Positions 42,607 through 51,340 of a stretch of 61,109 nucleotides of DNA are shown in pieces. Source of the DNA: Chitinophagaceae bacterium (GTDB lineage Bacteria; Bacteroidota; Bacteroidia; Chitinophagales; Chitinophagaceae); the NCBI GenBank assembly GCA_025449935.1, contig JANWIJ010000036.1:1-61109 (forward strand). Direction: 5' to 3'. The translations under genes were made by a program, and so were the position numbers. Under the pieces are notes generated by a model that made no database searches, was not told the origin of the DNA, and worked only from the letters and a program-made list of their open reading frames with translations. The stretch's first letter is position 1; each line of letters opens with the position of its first letter.

Positions 42607-42703
42607 TAATGAATAATTAATAATTACTTGAACTTCGGCATAGTATTATCAGTTATAAGGCCATGGATAATTATAATTCTTAATTCTAAATCCTTAATTA
42701 AAA
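42607..42703 (+). repeat. AT-rich word-repeat spacer between nuoA and nuoB
   Basis: The spacer is made of TAAT, AATTAAT and ATTCTTAATTC words (for example TAATGAATAATTAATAATTA and TTCTTAATTCTAAATCCTTA) without a gene. It is unusually long for a nuo operon and resembles the other degenerate word-repeat spacers. Confidence 0.55.
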
Positions 42704-43288
42704 ATGGCTCGTCCTGTATCATACAACCTAATCAAAAAGCCACTGGAAGCCGATATCAGCATGGCTGATATGCCGGAAGGCAGTATGGGAGAAGGCTTTT
42801 TTGCGACCCGCCTCAATAATATTATCGGGCTGGCAAGAAAGAATTCCATCTGGCCGCTGCCTTTTGCAACCTCCTGCTGTGGTATTGAATTTATGGCTAC
42901 CATGGGATCCCATTATGACCTGGCCAGGTTCGGTTCCGAAAGAGTCGGTTTCTCTCCCCGCCAGTGTGATTTATTGATGGTGATGGGAACCATCGCCAAA
43001 AAAATGGGTCCTGTTGTAAAACAAGTGTACCTGCAGATGGCTGAACCCCGCTGGGTAGTGGCGGTAGGAGCCTGTGCCAGTAGCGGTGGCATATTTGATA
43101 CCTACAGCGTTTTGCAGGGAATTGACCAGGTAGTCCCGGTGGACGTCTATGTGCCGGGTTGCCCGCCAAGACCGGAGGCCATCATTGATGGCGTAATGCG
43201 GATACAGGACCTGGTAGGAAAAGAAAGTTTAAGAAGAAGAAACGGGAATCAGTATAAAGCATTGCTGGAGAGTTACGGAATTCAGTAA
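42704..43288 (+). CDS. nuoB: NADH-quinone oxidoreductase subunit B
   Basis: 194 aa. Holds the terminal N2 cluster that passes electrons to quinone; ligands Cys58 and Cys59 (ATSCCGIEF), Cys124 (GACASSGG) and Cys153 (PGCPPRPEA). The rest is well conserved (HYDLARFGSERVGFSPRQCD). Soluble, peripheral arm. The N-terminal 40 residues form an extended arm of the type seen in thermophilic and Bacteroidota enzymes. Confidence 0.97.
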   Translation: MARPVSYNLIKKPLEADISMADMPEGSMGEGFFATRLNNIIGLARKNSIWPLPFATSCCGIEFMATMGSHYDLARFGSERVGFSPRQCDLLMVMGTIAKKMGPVVKQVYLQMAEPRWVVAVGACASSGGIFDTYSVLQGIDQVVPVDVYVPGCPPRPEAIIDGVMRIQDLVGKESLRRRNGNQYKALLESYGIQ

Positions 43289-43300
43289 AGCTAAACTCGC

Positions 43301-43891
43301 ATGTTGACCAACGAACATATCAAACAAAGACTAAAAGAAAAGTTTGCAGAGCAGGTTACCGGCTTTGAAGAACCTTATGGTATGCTCACCTTCGAAGCGC
43401 CCAAGGAACTGAACCTGAAAGTGCTCAATTTTTTATATGACGATGAGGAACTCCGGTTTCGTTTCCTGACCACCCTTGGGGGCGTGCATTACCCGGCCAA
43501 CAAAGGCAGGGAACTTGCCGTTGTGTACCATTTGCATAATCTCGCCGATAATGTACGGATCCGGTTCAAAGTATTTACAGACATCAACCTTCCGGATATC
43601 TATACAGCAACAGGTTTGTTTTCTGCGGCCAACTGGATGGAAAGAGAAACCTATGATTTTTATGGTTTCAATTTTGTGGGTCATCCTAACCTGAAGAGAA
43701 TATTGAACGTGGAAGAGATGGACTACTTCCCCATGAGAAAGGAGTTTCCGCTGGAGGACCAGTCCAGGGTGGATAAGGATGATGAAATGTTTGGAAGAGG
43801 TGGTTCGGCAGGATTTGGTACGGATACCAGGGAAGAAGACAATCGTAATAGCGTTACAGCTGAATCAGAAAAGGATGATGCACCGGGCTAA
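43301..43891 (+). CDS. nuoC: NADH-quinone oxidoreductase subunit C
   Basis: 196 aa. 30-kDa subunit; the core (about 30-150) ends with the signature WMERETYDFYGFNFVGHPNL and FPLEDQSR. The separate gene (not fused to nuoD as in E. coli) is typical for this phylum. The acidic tail (about 160-196) is low-complexity. It starts 12 nt after nuoB. Confidence 0.95.
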   Translation: MLTNEHIKQRLKEKFAEQVTGFEEPYGMLTFEAPKELNLKVLNFLYDDEELRFRFLTTLGGVHYPANKGRELAVVYHLHNLADNVRIRFKVFTDINLPDIYTATGLFSAANWMERETYDFYGFNFVGHPNLKRILNVEEMDYFPMRKEFPLEDQSRVDKDDEMFGRGGSAGFGTDTREEDNRNSVTAESEKDDAPG

Positions 43892-43967
43892 CCGGTTTTG
43901 TGAATGAAAGCGGAGTATGAGAAAGTGAAATATAAATTTGAAGTGAGAGATAATTTTCAAATTTTTT

Positions 43968-45191
43968 ATGTCAGAACAACATATCAAATTACCGGAAGGG
44001 AGTATTGAAAAAACGACCACGACGCTGAACCTGGGTCCAACCCACCCGGCGACGCATGGTGTGATGCAGAATATCCTGGAACTGGATGGTGAACGCATTG
44101 TTTCTACAGAACAGACAATCGGGTATATCCACCGGGCATTTGAAAAGATTGCAGAACGGAGACCGCTTTACCAGATTACTACTTTAACGGACCGGATGAA
44201 TTACTGCTCTTCTCCTATTAATAATATGGGATGGCATATTACCTGTGAAAAATTACTGGGAATCAAAACGCCAAAAAGGGTAGACTATCTCCGCGTGATC
44301 ATGATGGAGCTGGCAAGGATCTCCGATCATTTGATTTGCAACTCCATCGTCGGGGTGGATGCAGGTGCTTATACTGGTTTCCTGTATGTGATGCAATACC
44401 GGGAACTGATTTATGAAATCTACGAAGAAGTTTGCGGCGCAAGGCTCACGACCAACATGGGCCGTATCGGTGGATTTGAAAGAAACTTCAATGATATTGC
44501 TTTCCAGAAATTAGAAAAGTTCTTAAAGGAATACCCCAAAGTGCTGAAAGAATTTGAAAACCTTTTCCAGCGTAACCGGATATTCATGGACAGAACACGG
44601 AATACGGGAGCGATCAGTGCTGAAAGGGCTTTGAATTATGGATTCACCGGCCCCAACCTCCGGGCAGCGGGTGTAGATTATGATGTAAGAGTGCACACGC
44701 CCTACAGCAGTTACGAAGATTTTGACTTTAATATACCTGTTGGCACCACCGGTGATAATTATGACCGCTGGCTGGTCAGGGGAAAGGAAATGTGGGAGAG
44801 TCTGAGCATTCTCGAACAGGCTTACCGGAAAGTACAGGAGTTTAAAGGCGCTGAGGCAGAAGTGTTCCATGCAGATGCCCCCGCTTATTATTTGCCGGAA
44901 AAAGAGGATGTGTACACGAAAATGGAGGCGTTGATTTACCACTTTAAAATTGTAATGGGAGAAACTGAAATTCCGAAAGGCGAAGTGTACCAGTCCGTTG
45001 AAGGCGGAAACGGGGAATTGGGATTTTATTTAATCAGTGACGGGGGCAGAACGCCTTACCGGTTGCATTTCCGCAGGCCCTGTTTTATTTATTACCAGGC
45101 TTTCGAGGAACTGACCAAGGGAGGAATGCTGAGTGATGCGATTATGACCATGAGCAGCCTGAACCTGATTGCCGGGGAAATGGATTCTTAA
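43968..45191 (+). CDS. nuoD: NADH-quinone oxidoreductase subunit D
   Basis: 407 aa. 49-kDa subunit that lines the quinone chamber with NuoB. Family motifs: LNLGPTHPATHG, RAFEKIAERRPLYQ, DRMNYCSSPINNMGW and the C-terminal RPCFIYYQAFEELTKGGM. A TAAATTTG box (43933-43940) lies in the 76-nt spacer before it and could be an internal promoter. Length and motifs are complete. Confidence 0.96.
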   Translation: MSEQHIKLPEGSIEKTTTTLNLGPTHPATHGVMQNILELDGERIVSTEQTIGYIHRAFEKIAERRPLYQITTLTDRMNYCSSPINNMGWHITCEKLLGIKTPKRVDYLRVIMMELARISDHLICNSIVGVDAGAYTGFLYVMQYRELIYEIYEEVCGARLTTNMGRIGGFERNFNDIAFQKLEKFLKEYPKVLKEFENLFQRNRIFMDRTRNTGAISAERALNYGFTGPNLRAAGVDYDVRVHTPYSSYEDFDFNIPVGTTGDNYDRWLVRGKEMWESLSILEQAYRKVQEFKGAEAEVFHADAPAYYLPEKEDVYTKMEALIYHFKIVMGETEIPKGEVYQSVEGGNGELGFYLISDGGRTPYRLHFRRPCFIYYQAFEELTKGGMLSDAIMTMSSLNLIAGEMDS

Positions 45192-45210
45192 TTGTAAAGA
45201 AAGAATTGAC

Positions 45211-45708
45211 ATGAGATTTTCTGACGAAAAATTAAAGGAAGTGGACCGCATCAGGGGTTTTTACCCCGAAGGCAGGCAAAAGAGTGCTGTGATCCCGGTA
45301 CTACATTTAGCGCAGCAGGAATTTGGAGGCTGGCTGAGCGCCGAAACAATGGACTATGTGGCGACCCTGCTGCAACTGGAACCTATCGAGGTATATGAAG
45401 TGGCCACCTTCTACAGCATGTATAATTTGAAACCGGTTGGCAAATATATGTTTGAAGTGTGCCAGACAGGTCCTTGCATGCTCAACGGAAGTGACGATAT
45501 CATTAAATATCTCTACGACAAGTTAGGCATCAGGCCCGGCGAAACGACCAATGACGGAATGTTTACGTTAAAAACGGTAGAATGCCTGGGTGCCTGCGGT
45601 TATGCGCCGATGATGCAACTCGGGAAAAATTACCGGGAACATCTGACAAAAGATAAAGTTGATGCGGTCATTGAAGAATGCCGGCAGCATACAGCAGCTA
45701 AAAACTGA
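45211..45708 (+). CDS. nuoE: NADH-quinone oxidoreductase subunit E
   Basis: 165 aa from the ATG at 45211 (MRFSDEKLKEVDRI); an earlier in-frame ATG overlaps nuoD and is not needed. Thioredoxin-like subunit with the N1a 2Fe-2S cluster: Cys84 and Cys89 (CQTGPC), Cys125 and Cys129 (CLGAC). Works with NuoF and NuoG in the NADH-oxidising module. The next gene, four bases later, is not a nuo gene. Confidence 0.95.
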   Translation: MRFSDEKLKEVDRIRGFYPEGRQKSAVIPVLHLAQQEFGGWLSAETMDYVATLLQLEPIEVYEVATFYSMYNLKPVGKYMFEVCQTGPCMLNGSDDIIKYLYDKLGIRPGETTNDGMFTLKTVECLGACGYAPMMQLGKNYREHLTKDKVDAVIEECRQHTAAKN

Positions 45709-45711
45709 GAT

Positions 45712-46128
45712 TTGAAAAGGTTATTGATAATAGTTCTTTTATTTAATACGGTTGTTGCCCGGACACAGTCGGCGGAAGAAAAACTTACGGCAACACTGAA
45801 GAAGTTTCACTCAGCGCTGGTAAATAAAGATGCGGTTTTCCTCAACAGCCAGGCGGACCATGCACTGAGTTATGGACACAGTAATGGCTGGGTTGAAACA
45901 AAAACAGATATGATAAAACATATCGAAACTGGATTTCTTAATTATCATAGCTATAAGGAAGACAGTTTGCAGGTATTCATAAATGGGAAGGTGGCGAACA
46001 CCAGGTTTATTGCAGATATCAATGTGACCATGAACGGCAAACAAGGCAACTATCATTTGAAAGTCCTGGAAGTGTGGGTGAAGAAAGGAAGGAGATGGAA
46101 ATTATTCGCGAGGCAGGCAGTAAAATAA
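45712..46128 (+). CDS. Secreted NTF2-like protein inside the nuo operon
   Basis: 138 aa starting at TTG 45712, four bases after nuoE; no ATG is available nearby. Signal peptide about 1-18 (VVARTQ-S), so the mature protein is periplasmic or secreted. The rest is a SnoaL/NTF2-type cone fold (DUF4440-like): LTATLKKFHSALVNKDAVFL, HALSYGHSNGWVETKTD, TRFIADINVTMNGKQGN, VWVKKGRRWKLFARQAV. Members hydrolyse or isomerise small molecules, or only bind them. A complex I role is not expected from the fold. Transcription within nuo seems certain; function is unknown. Confidence 0.8.
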   Translation: MKRLLIIVLLFNTVVARTQSAEEKLTATLKKFHSALVNKDAVFLNSQADHALSYGHSNGWVETKTDMIKHIETGFLNYHSYKEDSLQVFINGKVANTRFIADINVTMNGKQGNYHLKVLEVWVKKGRRWKLFARQAVK

Positions 46129-46129
46129 A

Positions 46130-46168
46130 AGTCAACAGTTGTTAGCTACCAGCTTACAGCTTCACAAC
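46130..46168 (+). repeat. AGCT word repeat before nuoF
   Basis: The 42-nt spacer contains TAGCTACCAGCTTACAGCTTCAC, i.e. AGCT words at a 7-bp period (written here in pieces: TAGCTACC, AGCTTAC, AGCTTCAC). It resembles the degenerate word-repeat spacers elsewhere in the window. Confidence 0.5.
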
Positions 46169-46170
46169 AT

Positions 46171-47541
46171 ATGGGAAGAAAATTATTATTAGACAAAGCG
46201 CATATTGAAAACATCAGGCTCTATGATGTGTACCGCCGTGAAGGGGGGTATCGCAGCGTGGAAAAAGCTCTGAAGACAATGAGCCCGGATGCTGTGACAG
46301 AAGAAGTCAAGAAAAGTGGTCTTCGGGGACGCGGGGGCGCTGGTTTCCCAACAGGTATGAAATGGGGCTTCCTGGCCAAACCGCAAGGAGTGCCGCGTTA
46401 TTTAGTGGTCAATGCCGATGAAAGCGAACCGGGGACATTCAAAGACAGGTACCTGATGGAGTTCCTCCCACATTTACTGATTGAAGGAATGATCACTTCC
46501 GCTTATGCACTGGGGTCAAGCCGGGCCTATATCTATATCCGGGGTGAATATGACTGGATCGTTGATATATTGGAACAGGCTATCGGGGAAGCAAAAAAGA
46601 ATGGTTGGCTTGGTAAGAATATCCTGGGCAGCGGTTTTGATTGTGAGATCTATATACAGCGTGGCGCCGGCGCCTATATCTGTGGTGAAGAAACGGCCCT
46701 GCTGGAAAGCCTGGAAGGAAAAAGAGGTAACCCGAGGATTAAACCGCCCTTCCCGGCAGTGAAAGGTTTATGGGATTGCCCGACCGTGGTGAATAACGTA
46801 GAGACAATAGCGGCAGTTGTTCCCATTATCAACGAAGGAGGAGAAGAATATGCTAAAATAGGAATCGGGAAATCAACCGGTACCAAGCTGATTTCTGCCT
46901 GCGGTAATATCAAAAAACAGGGAGTGTATGAAATTGATATGACCATTTCTGTAGAAGAGTTTATTTATAGCGATGAATATTGCGGGGGTATTGCAAACGG
47001 GAGGAAACTGAAGGCCTGCATCCCCGGCGGATCATCTGTTCCTATTTTACCAGCCAATCTTTTGTTGAAGACAGCCAAAGGGGAGGCCAGGATGATGACC
47101 TATGAAAGTCTTGCTGATGGCGGTTTTGCCACCGGCTCCATGATGGGGTCAGGCGGATTTATTGTGCTTGATGACAGCCAGTGCGTGGTTCGGCATACTT
47201 ATACGCTGGCTAGATTTTATCGCCATGAAAGTTGCGGGCAATGCTCTCCCTGCCGCGAAGGAACAGGTTGGATGGAAAAAATTTTATTGAACATTGAGAA
47301 CGGAAAGGGAAAGAAGAGTGGTATTGATTTGCTTTGGGATATACAGCGAAAAATTGAAGGCAACACCATTTGCCCGCTGGGTGATGCGGCCGCCTGGCCG
47401 GTGGCGGCGGCAATCAGGCATTTCAGGGATGAATTTGAATGGCACGTTGAGAACCCGGAAGATTGTTTAAGAAGAAATTACGGGTTGGCAGGATATGCTG
47501 ACCCCTTGACTCCGCCCAAAGGGGAGTTAGTGCCTGTGTAA
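46171..47541 (+). CDS. nuoF: NADH-quinone oxidoreductase subunit F
   Basis: 456 aa. Oxidises NADH with FMN and carries the N3 cluster. Nucleotide/FMN loop SGLRGRGGAGFPTG (49-62) and GAYICGEETALLESLEG. 4Fe-4S ligands Cys355, Cys358 and Cys361 (SCGQCSPCREGTG) and Cys401 (TICPLGD). Peripheral arm, partner of NuoE and NuoG. The C-terminal 20 residues are Pro/Leu-rich and not part of the usual core. Confidence 0.97.
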   Translation: MGRKLLLDKAHIENIRLYDVYRREGGYRSVEKALKTMSPDAVTEEVKKSGLRGRGGAGFPTGMKWGFLAKPQGVPRYLVVNADESEPGTFKDRYLMEFLPHLLIEGMITSAYALGSSRAYIYIRGEYDWIVDILEQAIGEAKKNGWLGKNILGSGFDCEIYIQRGAGAYICGEETALLESLEGKRGNPRIKPPFPAVKGLWDCPTVVNNVETIAAVVPIINEGGEEYAKIGIGKSTGTKLISACGNIKKQGVYEIDMTISVEEFIYSDEYCGGIANGRKLKACIPGGSSVPILPANLLLKTAKGEARMMTYESLADGGFATGSMMGSGGFIVLDDSQCVVRHTYTLARFYRHESCGQCSPCREGTGWMEKILLNIENGKGKKSGIDLLWDIQRKIEGNTICPLGDAAAWPVAAAIRHFRDEFEWHVENPEDCLRRNYGLAGYADPLTPPKGELVPV

Positions 47542-47582
47542 ATAAATAAGCATTTTATAACAATAAAAAATACCCCCGGGGG

Positions 47583-48698
47583 ATGGCAGACGAAGTAAAA
47601 AAAGAAGCACCGGCAAATTTTAAAGTCACGATCGATAATATCACGATCGAAGTGACTCCGGGGACTACCATATTAAATGCTGCAAGACAGATTGGCGGCG
47701 ATGTTACCCCGCCAGCCATGTGTTATTACAGCAAATTGCAGGGGAGTGGTGGTAAATGCCGGACCTGCCTGGTGGAAGTTGCGGCAGGATCTGCGGCCGA
47801 TCCCAGACCCATGCCGAAACTGGTGGCTTCCTGCCGGACCAATGTCATGGATGGCATGGTGGTAAAAAACATCACCAGTGAAAAAGTAACAGACGCCAGG
47901 AATGGGGTAGTGGAATTTTTATTAATCAATCATCCCCTGGATTGTCCTATCTGTGACCAGGCAGGCGAGTGCGATTTGCAGGACCTGAGTTATGAGCATG
48001 GCAAGGAAGGTACCCGCTATGAATTTAAAAGAAGAACCTTTGAAAAAGAAGACATCGGTCCCTATATCCAGTTGCATATGACGAGGTGCATTCTTTGCTA
48101 CCGTTGTACTTATGTCGCTGACCAGCTTACCGATCAACGGGTACATGGTATACTGGACAGGGGCGATCATGCCGAAATATCCACTTATATTTCCAAAGCC
48201 ATCGACAATGACTTCAGCGGGAATATGATTGATGTATGCCCGGTTGGCGCTTTAACTGATAAAACATTCAGGTTTAAAAACAGGGTATGGTTTACAAGGC
48301 CGGTGGATGCCCACCGCGATTGCCCTACCTGCTGCGGTAAAGTAACCTTGTGGCAACGGGGAGACGAAGTGCTGAGGGTGACGGCCCGGAAAGACGAATG
48401 GGGTGAAGTGCAAAGTTATGATGGCAAACCAGGCTGGATTTGTAATGCCTGCCGTTTTGATAAGAAGAAAACAAGTGATTGGGTAATAGAAGGGCCGACG
48501 GCAATTAACCGGCATTCTGTTATTTCACAGGGCCACTATGAAGGGCTGCAAAAGCCAAAAGAAACAATTGCTGAAATAATGGGTGGCAGGGACCCGAAAT
48601 TGCTGATGGATATACACAGTATCAGTGATGTGAATAAGGTAGCGTTAAGTGAATTGCCGGGTCCGGCAACAAGCAAAACATTTGAAAACGGTAAATAG
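47583..48698 (+). CDS. nuoG: NADH-quinone oxidoreductase subunit G, short form
   Basis: 371 aa, half the length of E. coli NuoG (about 900 aa). It keeps the electron-wire domains: N1b ligands Cys47, Cys59, Cys62 and Cys84, N5 ligands His117, Cys121, Cys124 and Cys130, and N4 ligands Cys169, Cys172, Cys175 and Cys219. After that a partial Fe4S4-type region (CPTCCGKV, CNACRF) appears, but the large molybdopterin-like domain is missing. Short NuoG is normal in Bacteroidota and not a frameshift: the stop is clean and nuoH follows after 42 nt. Confidence 0.93.
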   Translation: MADEVKKEAPANFKVTIDNITIEVTPGTTILNAARQIGGDVTPPAMCYYSKLQGSGGKCRTCLVEVAAGSAADPRPMPKLVASCRTNVMDGMVVKNITSEKVTDARNGVVEFLLINHPLDCPICDQAGECDLQDLSYEHGKEGTRYEFKRRTFEKEDIGPYIQLHMTRCILCYRCTYVADQLTDQRVHGILDRGDHAEISTYISKAIDNDFSGNMIDVCPVGALTDKTFRFKNRVWFTRPVDAHRDCPTCCGKVTLWQRGDEVLRVTARKDEWGEVQSYDGKPGWICNACRFDKKKTSDWVIEGPTAINRHSVISQGHYEGLQKPKETIAEIMGGRDPKLLMDIHSISDVNKVALSELPGPATSKTFENGK

Positions 48699-48740
48699 GG
48701 AATTTTAATTGTCAATTGTGAAGGAGCCAACAAATTAAGA

Positions 48741-49799
48741 ATGATCATGACCTTAATAGCAGTAGACTGGTGGTTGATATTAGAAAAAGGCGTATTGATC
48801 GGGGGAATCATCGGTCTGTCCTTCTTTATTGCTATGTACACCACCTATGCGGAAAGGAAAGTGGCGGCATGGCTCCAGGACCGGCGTGGGCCGAACCGGG
48901 CGGGACCATTCGGTATCCTGCAGCCATTGGCAGATGGAGGCAAACTGTTTTTCAAAGAAGAAATAATTCCGTTAGCCTCCAACAGGTTTTTATTTATCCT
49001 GGGACCGGCCCTGGCTATGATAACCGCTTTGCTCACCAGTACGGTTATTCCCTGGGCGACTCCATTTGTTACCAAGGGAGGGAGTGTGATCCCGATGCAG
49101 GTGGCTGACGTGGATATGGGGATTTTATTGGTATTTAGTATTGTAAGTGTGGGCGTGTATGGAATAATGATCGGCGGCTGGGCGTCGAATAATAAATTCT
49201 CCCTGATAGCCGCCATCCGGGGTGCCTCGCAGATGGTCTCGTACGAATTGCCGATGGGACTGGCATTGATCGCCGTATTGTTCTTGACGGGCTCCTTAAA
49301 AATGAGTGAGATTGTCACCAACCAGGTACAACATGGCTGGCATATTATATACCAGCCGCTTGGCTTTTTAATATTTTTTATTTGTGCGCTGGCCGAGTGC
49401 AATCGTACGCCATTTGATTTGCCCGAAGCTGAAAATGAGTTGAATTTTGGTTATCACCAGGAGTATTCATCCATGAAACTTGGATTTTATTTATTTGCAG
49501 AATACATCAATATGTTCATCAGCAGCGCTGTAATGGTGACATTGTATTTCGGGGGTTATGATATCCCGTTTGTAAACGAGACCTCGTGGGGATTGAATTC
49601 TTTCTGGATGTCATTCTTAAGTTTCAGTGTAATCATGACTAAAATAGCGTTCTTCCTGTTTGTGTTTTTATGGATTCGCTGGACCATTCCACGTTTCCGG
49701 TATGACCAGCTGATGAACCTGGGATGGAAGAAATTGATTCCATTGGCATTGGTGAATATGATTATTACCGCAGCGGTAATATTGCTGTTGAATAAGTAG
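48741..49799 (+). CDS. nuoH: NADH-quinone oxidoreductase subunit H
   Basis: 352 aa, eight membrane helices. Forms the quinone-chamber entrance and the E-channel. Motifs: AERKVAAWLQDRRGPNRAGP, FFICALAECNRTPFDLPEAE and RYDQLMNLGWKKLIPLALVN. The start is ATG ATC ATG; Met1 or Met3 may be used. Spacer before it contains AATTGTCAATTGTGAA, one of the word repeats. Confidence 0.96.
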   Translation: MIMTLIAVDWWLILEKGVLIGGIIGLSFFIAMYTTYAERKVAAWLQDRRGPNRAGPFGILQPLADGGKLFFKEEIIPLASNRFLFILGPALAMITALLTSTVIPWATPFVTKGGSVIPMQVADVDMGILLVFSIVSVGVYGIMIGGWASNNKFSLIAAIRGASQMVSYELPMGLALIAVLFLTGSLKMSEIVTNQVQHGWHIIYQPLGFLIFFICALAECNRTPFDLPEAENELNFGYHQEYSSMKLGFYLFAEYINMFISSAVMVTLYFGGYDIPFVNETSWGLNSFWMSFLSFSVIMTKIAFFLFVFLWIRWTIPRFRYDQLMNLGWKKLIPLALVNMIITAAVILLLNK

Positions 49800-49813
49800 G
49801 GAGAAGTCAAAAT

Positions 49814-49895
49814 GACCGGGAGTCCGGGGACCGGGAGGAAATTGTTTTTATTGGAGTATTCTTTCCGTCTTCCTGACTATCCGGCTTTCGGACTA
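49814..49895. repeat. Direct and inverted words between nuoH and nuoI
   Basis: GACCGGGAG occurs twice (49814-49822, 49829-49837) at a 15-bp period. Downstream, TCTTCC, GACTATCCGGC and TTTCGGAC words form an imperfect inverted counterpart of the first part. This 128-nt spacer is the largest inside the operon. Confidence 0.55.
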
Positions 49896-49903
49896 ATTAA
49901 TAA

Positions 49904-49911
49904 TATATTTG
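49904..49911 (+). promoter_or_regulatory. Candidate internal promoter before nuoI
   Basis: A perfect TATATTTG, 16 nt before the nuoI ATG; only a weak TTTC upstream at an imperfect distance. Confidence 0.4.
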
Positions 49912-49927
49912 CGAACTTTTATAAAGT

Positions 49928-50467
49928 ATGTTAACACAGCGAGCAAAACAGGTTGACCGCAAACCGATGACTTTTTTAGAGAGCATATATCTCTGGAATA
50001 TTCTGAAGGGGATGGGTATTACTATCAGTCACCTGTTTAAAAAGAAGGTGACCATTAATTACCCTGAACAGACCCGGAGTTTTTCCAAAGTATGGCGGGG
50101 CCTGCATGTGCTGAACCGGGATGAAGCCGGAAGGGAAAATTGCACGGCCTGTGGTTTATGTGCTGTTGCCTGCCCGGCCGAGGCGATCACAATGGAAGCA
50201 GCGGAAAGATTGCCCGGGGAAGAACATTTGTACCGCGAAGAAAAATATGCAGCGAAATACGAAATAAATATGCTGCGATGTATTTTCTGCGGTTTGTGTG
50301 AGGAAGCCTGCCCAAAAGATGCCATTTACCTGTCGCAAAGCATTGCACCGGCTAACTATGGAAGAAAAGGATTTATTTATAAAAAAGAAGATTTACTGAT
50401 TCCGCATCCGAAAGAAGAACCGGAAGCGTACCAGAAAGCATTGGGAGAAAAGGCAACAATCAACTAA
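49928..50467 (+). CDS. nuoI: NADH-quinone oxidoreductase subunit I
   Basis: 179 aa. Ferredoxin-like subunit carrying N6a and N6b: Cys72, Cys75, Cys78, Cys82 (CTACGLCAVACP) and Cys118, Cys121, Cys124, Cys128 (CIFCGLCEEACP). Conducts electrons from NuoG to NuoB. The N-terminal amphipathic helix (IYLWNILKGMGITISHLF) anchors it at the membrane. Confidence 0.96.
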   Translation: MLTQRAKQVDRKPMTFLESIYLWNILKGMGITISHLFKKKVTINYPEQTRSFSKVWRGLHVLNRDEAGRENCTACGLCAVACPAEAITMEAAERLPGEEHLYREEKYAAKYEINMLRCIFCGLCEEACPKDAIYLSQSIAPANYGRKGFIYKKEDLLIPHPKEEPEAYQKALGEKATIN

Positions 50468-50489
50468 GACCGGCAACCGCTTAAGTGAA

Positions 50490-50990
50490 ATGAGTATCAC
50501 GCAAATATTATTCTGGTTTCTTTCCGTAGTGGCACTGTTCAGTGCCCTGATGGTAATTTCGAGCAAGAACCCCATATACAGTGTGCTCTGGCTTATTGTT
50601 ACTTTCTTTTCCATTTCCGGGCATTATATTTTATTGAATGCACAATTCCTGGCAATTGTGAACATCATTGTATATGCCGGTGCCATCATGGTCCTGTTCC
50701 TGTTTGTGATTATGCTGATGAACCTGAATAAAGAAACGGAACCACCCAAGAACCGCTGGTTGAAGATGGCCGGGGCCGTGGCAGGAGGTTGCTTATTGCT
50801 GGTATTGGTAGCTGCCCTGAAGGACACCGATATTAAACAACAGCATGCACTGGTAAATGAAGGGAACATTGGTTTGATAAAGAACCTGGGTAAAGAACTG
50901 TTCACTACTTATGTAGTGCCTTTTGAAATAAGCAGTATCCTGTTTCTGAGTGCTATGGTAGGGGCCGTTGTCATTGGTAAAAAAGAGTAA
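50490..50990 (+). CDS. nuoJ: NADH-quinone oxidoreductase subunit J
   Basis: 166 aa, five membrane helices. Signature helix 3 reads [20 protein letters not shown], with the conserved Tyr and Gly that move in the coupling cycle. Located between the quinone site and the antiporter subunits. Last codon is one base away from the nuoK start. Confidence 0.95.
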   Translation: MSITQILFWFLSVVALFSALMVISSKNPIYSVLWLIVTFFSISGHYILLNAQFLAIVNIIVYAGAIMVLFLFVIMLMNLNKETEPPKNRWLKMAGAVAGGCLLLVLVAALKDTDIKQQHALVNEGNIGLIKNLGKELFTTYVVPFEISSILFLSAMVGAVVIGKKE

Positions 50991-50991
50991 A

Positions 50992-51321
50992 ATGCCTATT
51001 AATTATTACATATTTCTGTCTATCGCGCTATTTGCCATTGGTATTGTTGGGGTACTAACCCGCCGCAACGCTATTATTATTTTCATGTGTATTGAATTAA
51101 TGCTGAATGCAGTGAATTTGCTGCTGGTGGCTTTTTCCAAAATGCACCACCTTAATAACGCGGTGGCAGATGTTACTGCCGGAACGGACGGGCAGCTGTT
51201 TGTGTTTTTTATCATGGTGGTGGCGGCAGCTGAAGTAAGTGTCGGGTTGGCGATCATAGTGATGATGTACCGGAATATACACTCCGTGGATGTGAATTTT
51301 TTAAATCGCTTAAAACATTAA
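50992..51321 (+). CDS. nuoK: NADH-quinone oxidoreductase subunit K
   Basis: 109 aa from the ATG at 50992 ([17 protein letters not shown]), one base after the nuoJ stop; the longer reading overlaps nuoJ. Three helices with conserved membrane glutamates: [17 protein letters not shown] and [13 protein letters not shown]. Forms part of the proton path, related to Mrp antiporter MrpC. Confidence 0.95.
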   Translation: MPINYYIFLSIALFAIGIVGVLTRRNAIIIFMCIELMLNAVNLLLVAFSKMHHLNNAVADVTAGTDGQLFVFFIMVVAAAEVSVGLAIIVMMYRNIHSVDVNFLNRLKH

Positions 51322-51340
51322 CGGGGTTTAAGAGCTACTT

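Noticed and set aside
47583-48698. NuoG as a frameshifted or truncated pseudogene
   Set aside because: All cluster ligands are present, the stop is clean and nuoH follows immediately; short NuoG is usual in this phylum.
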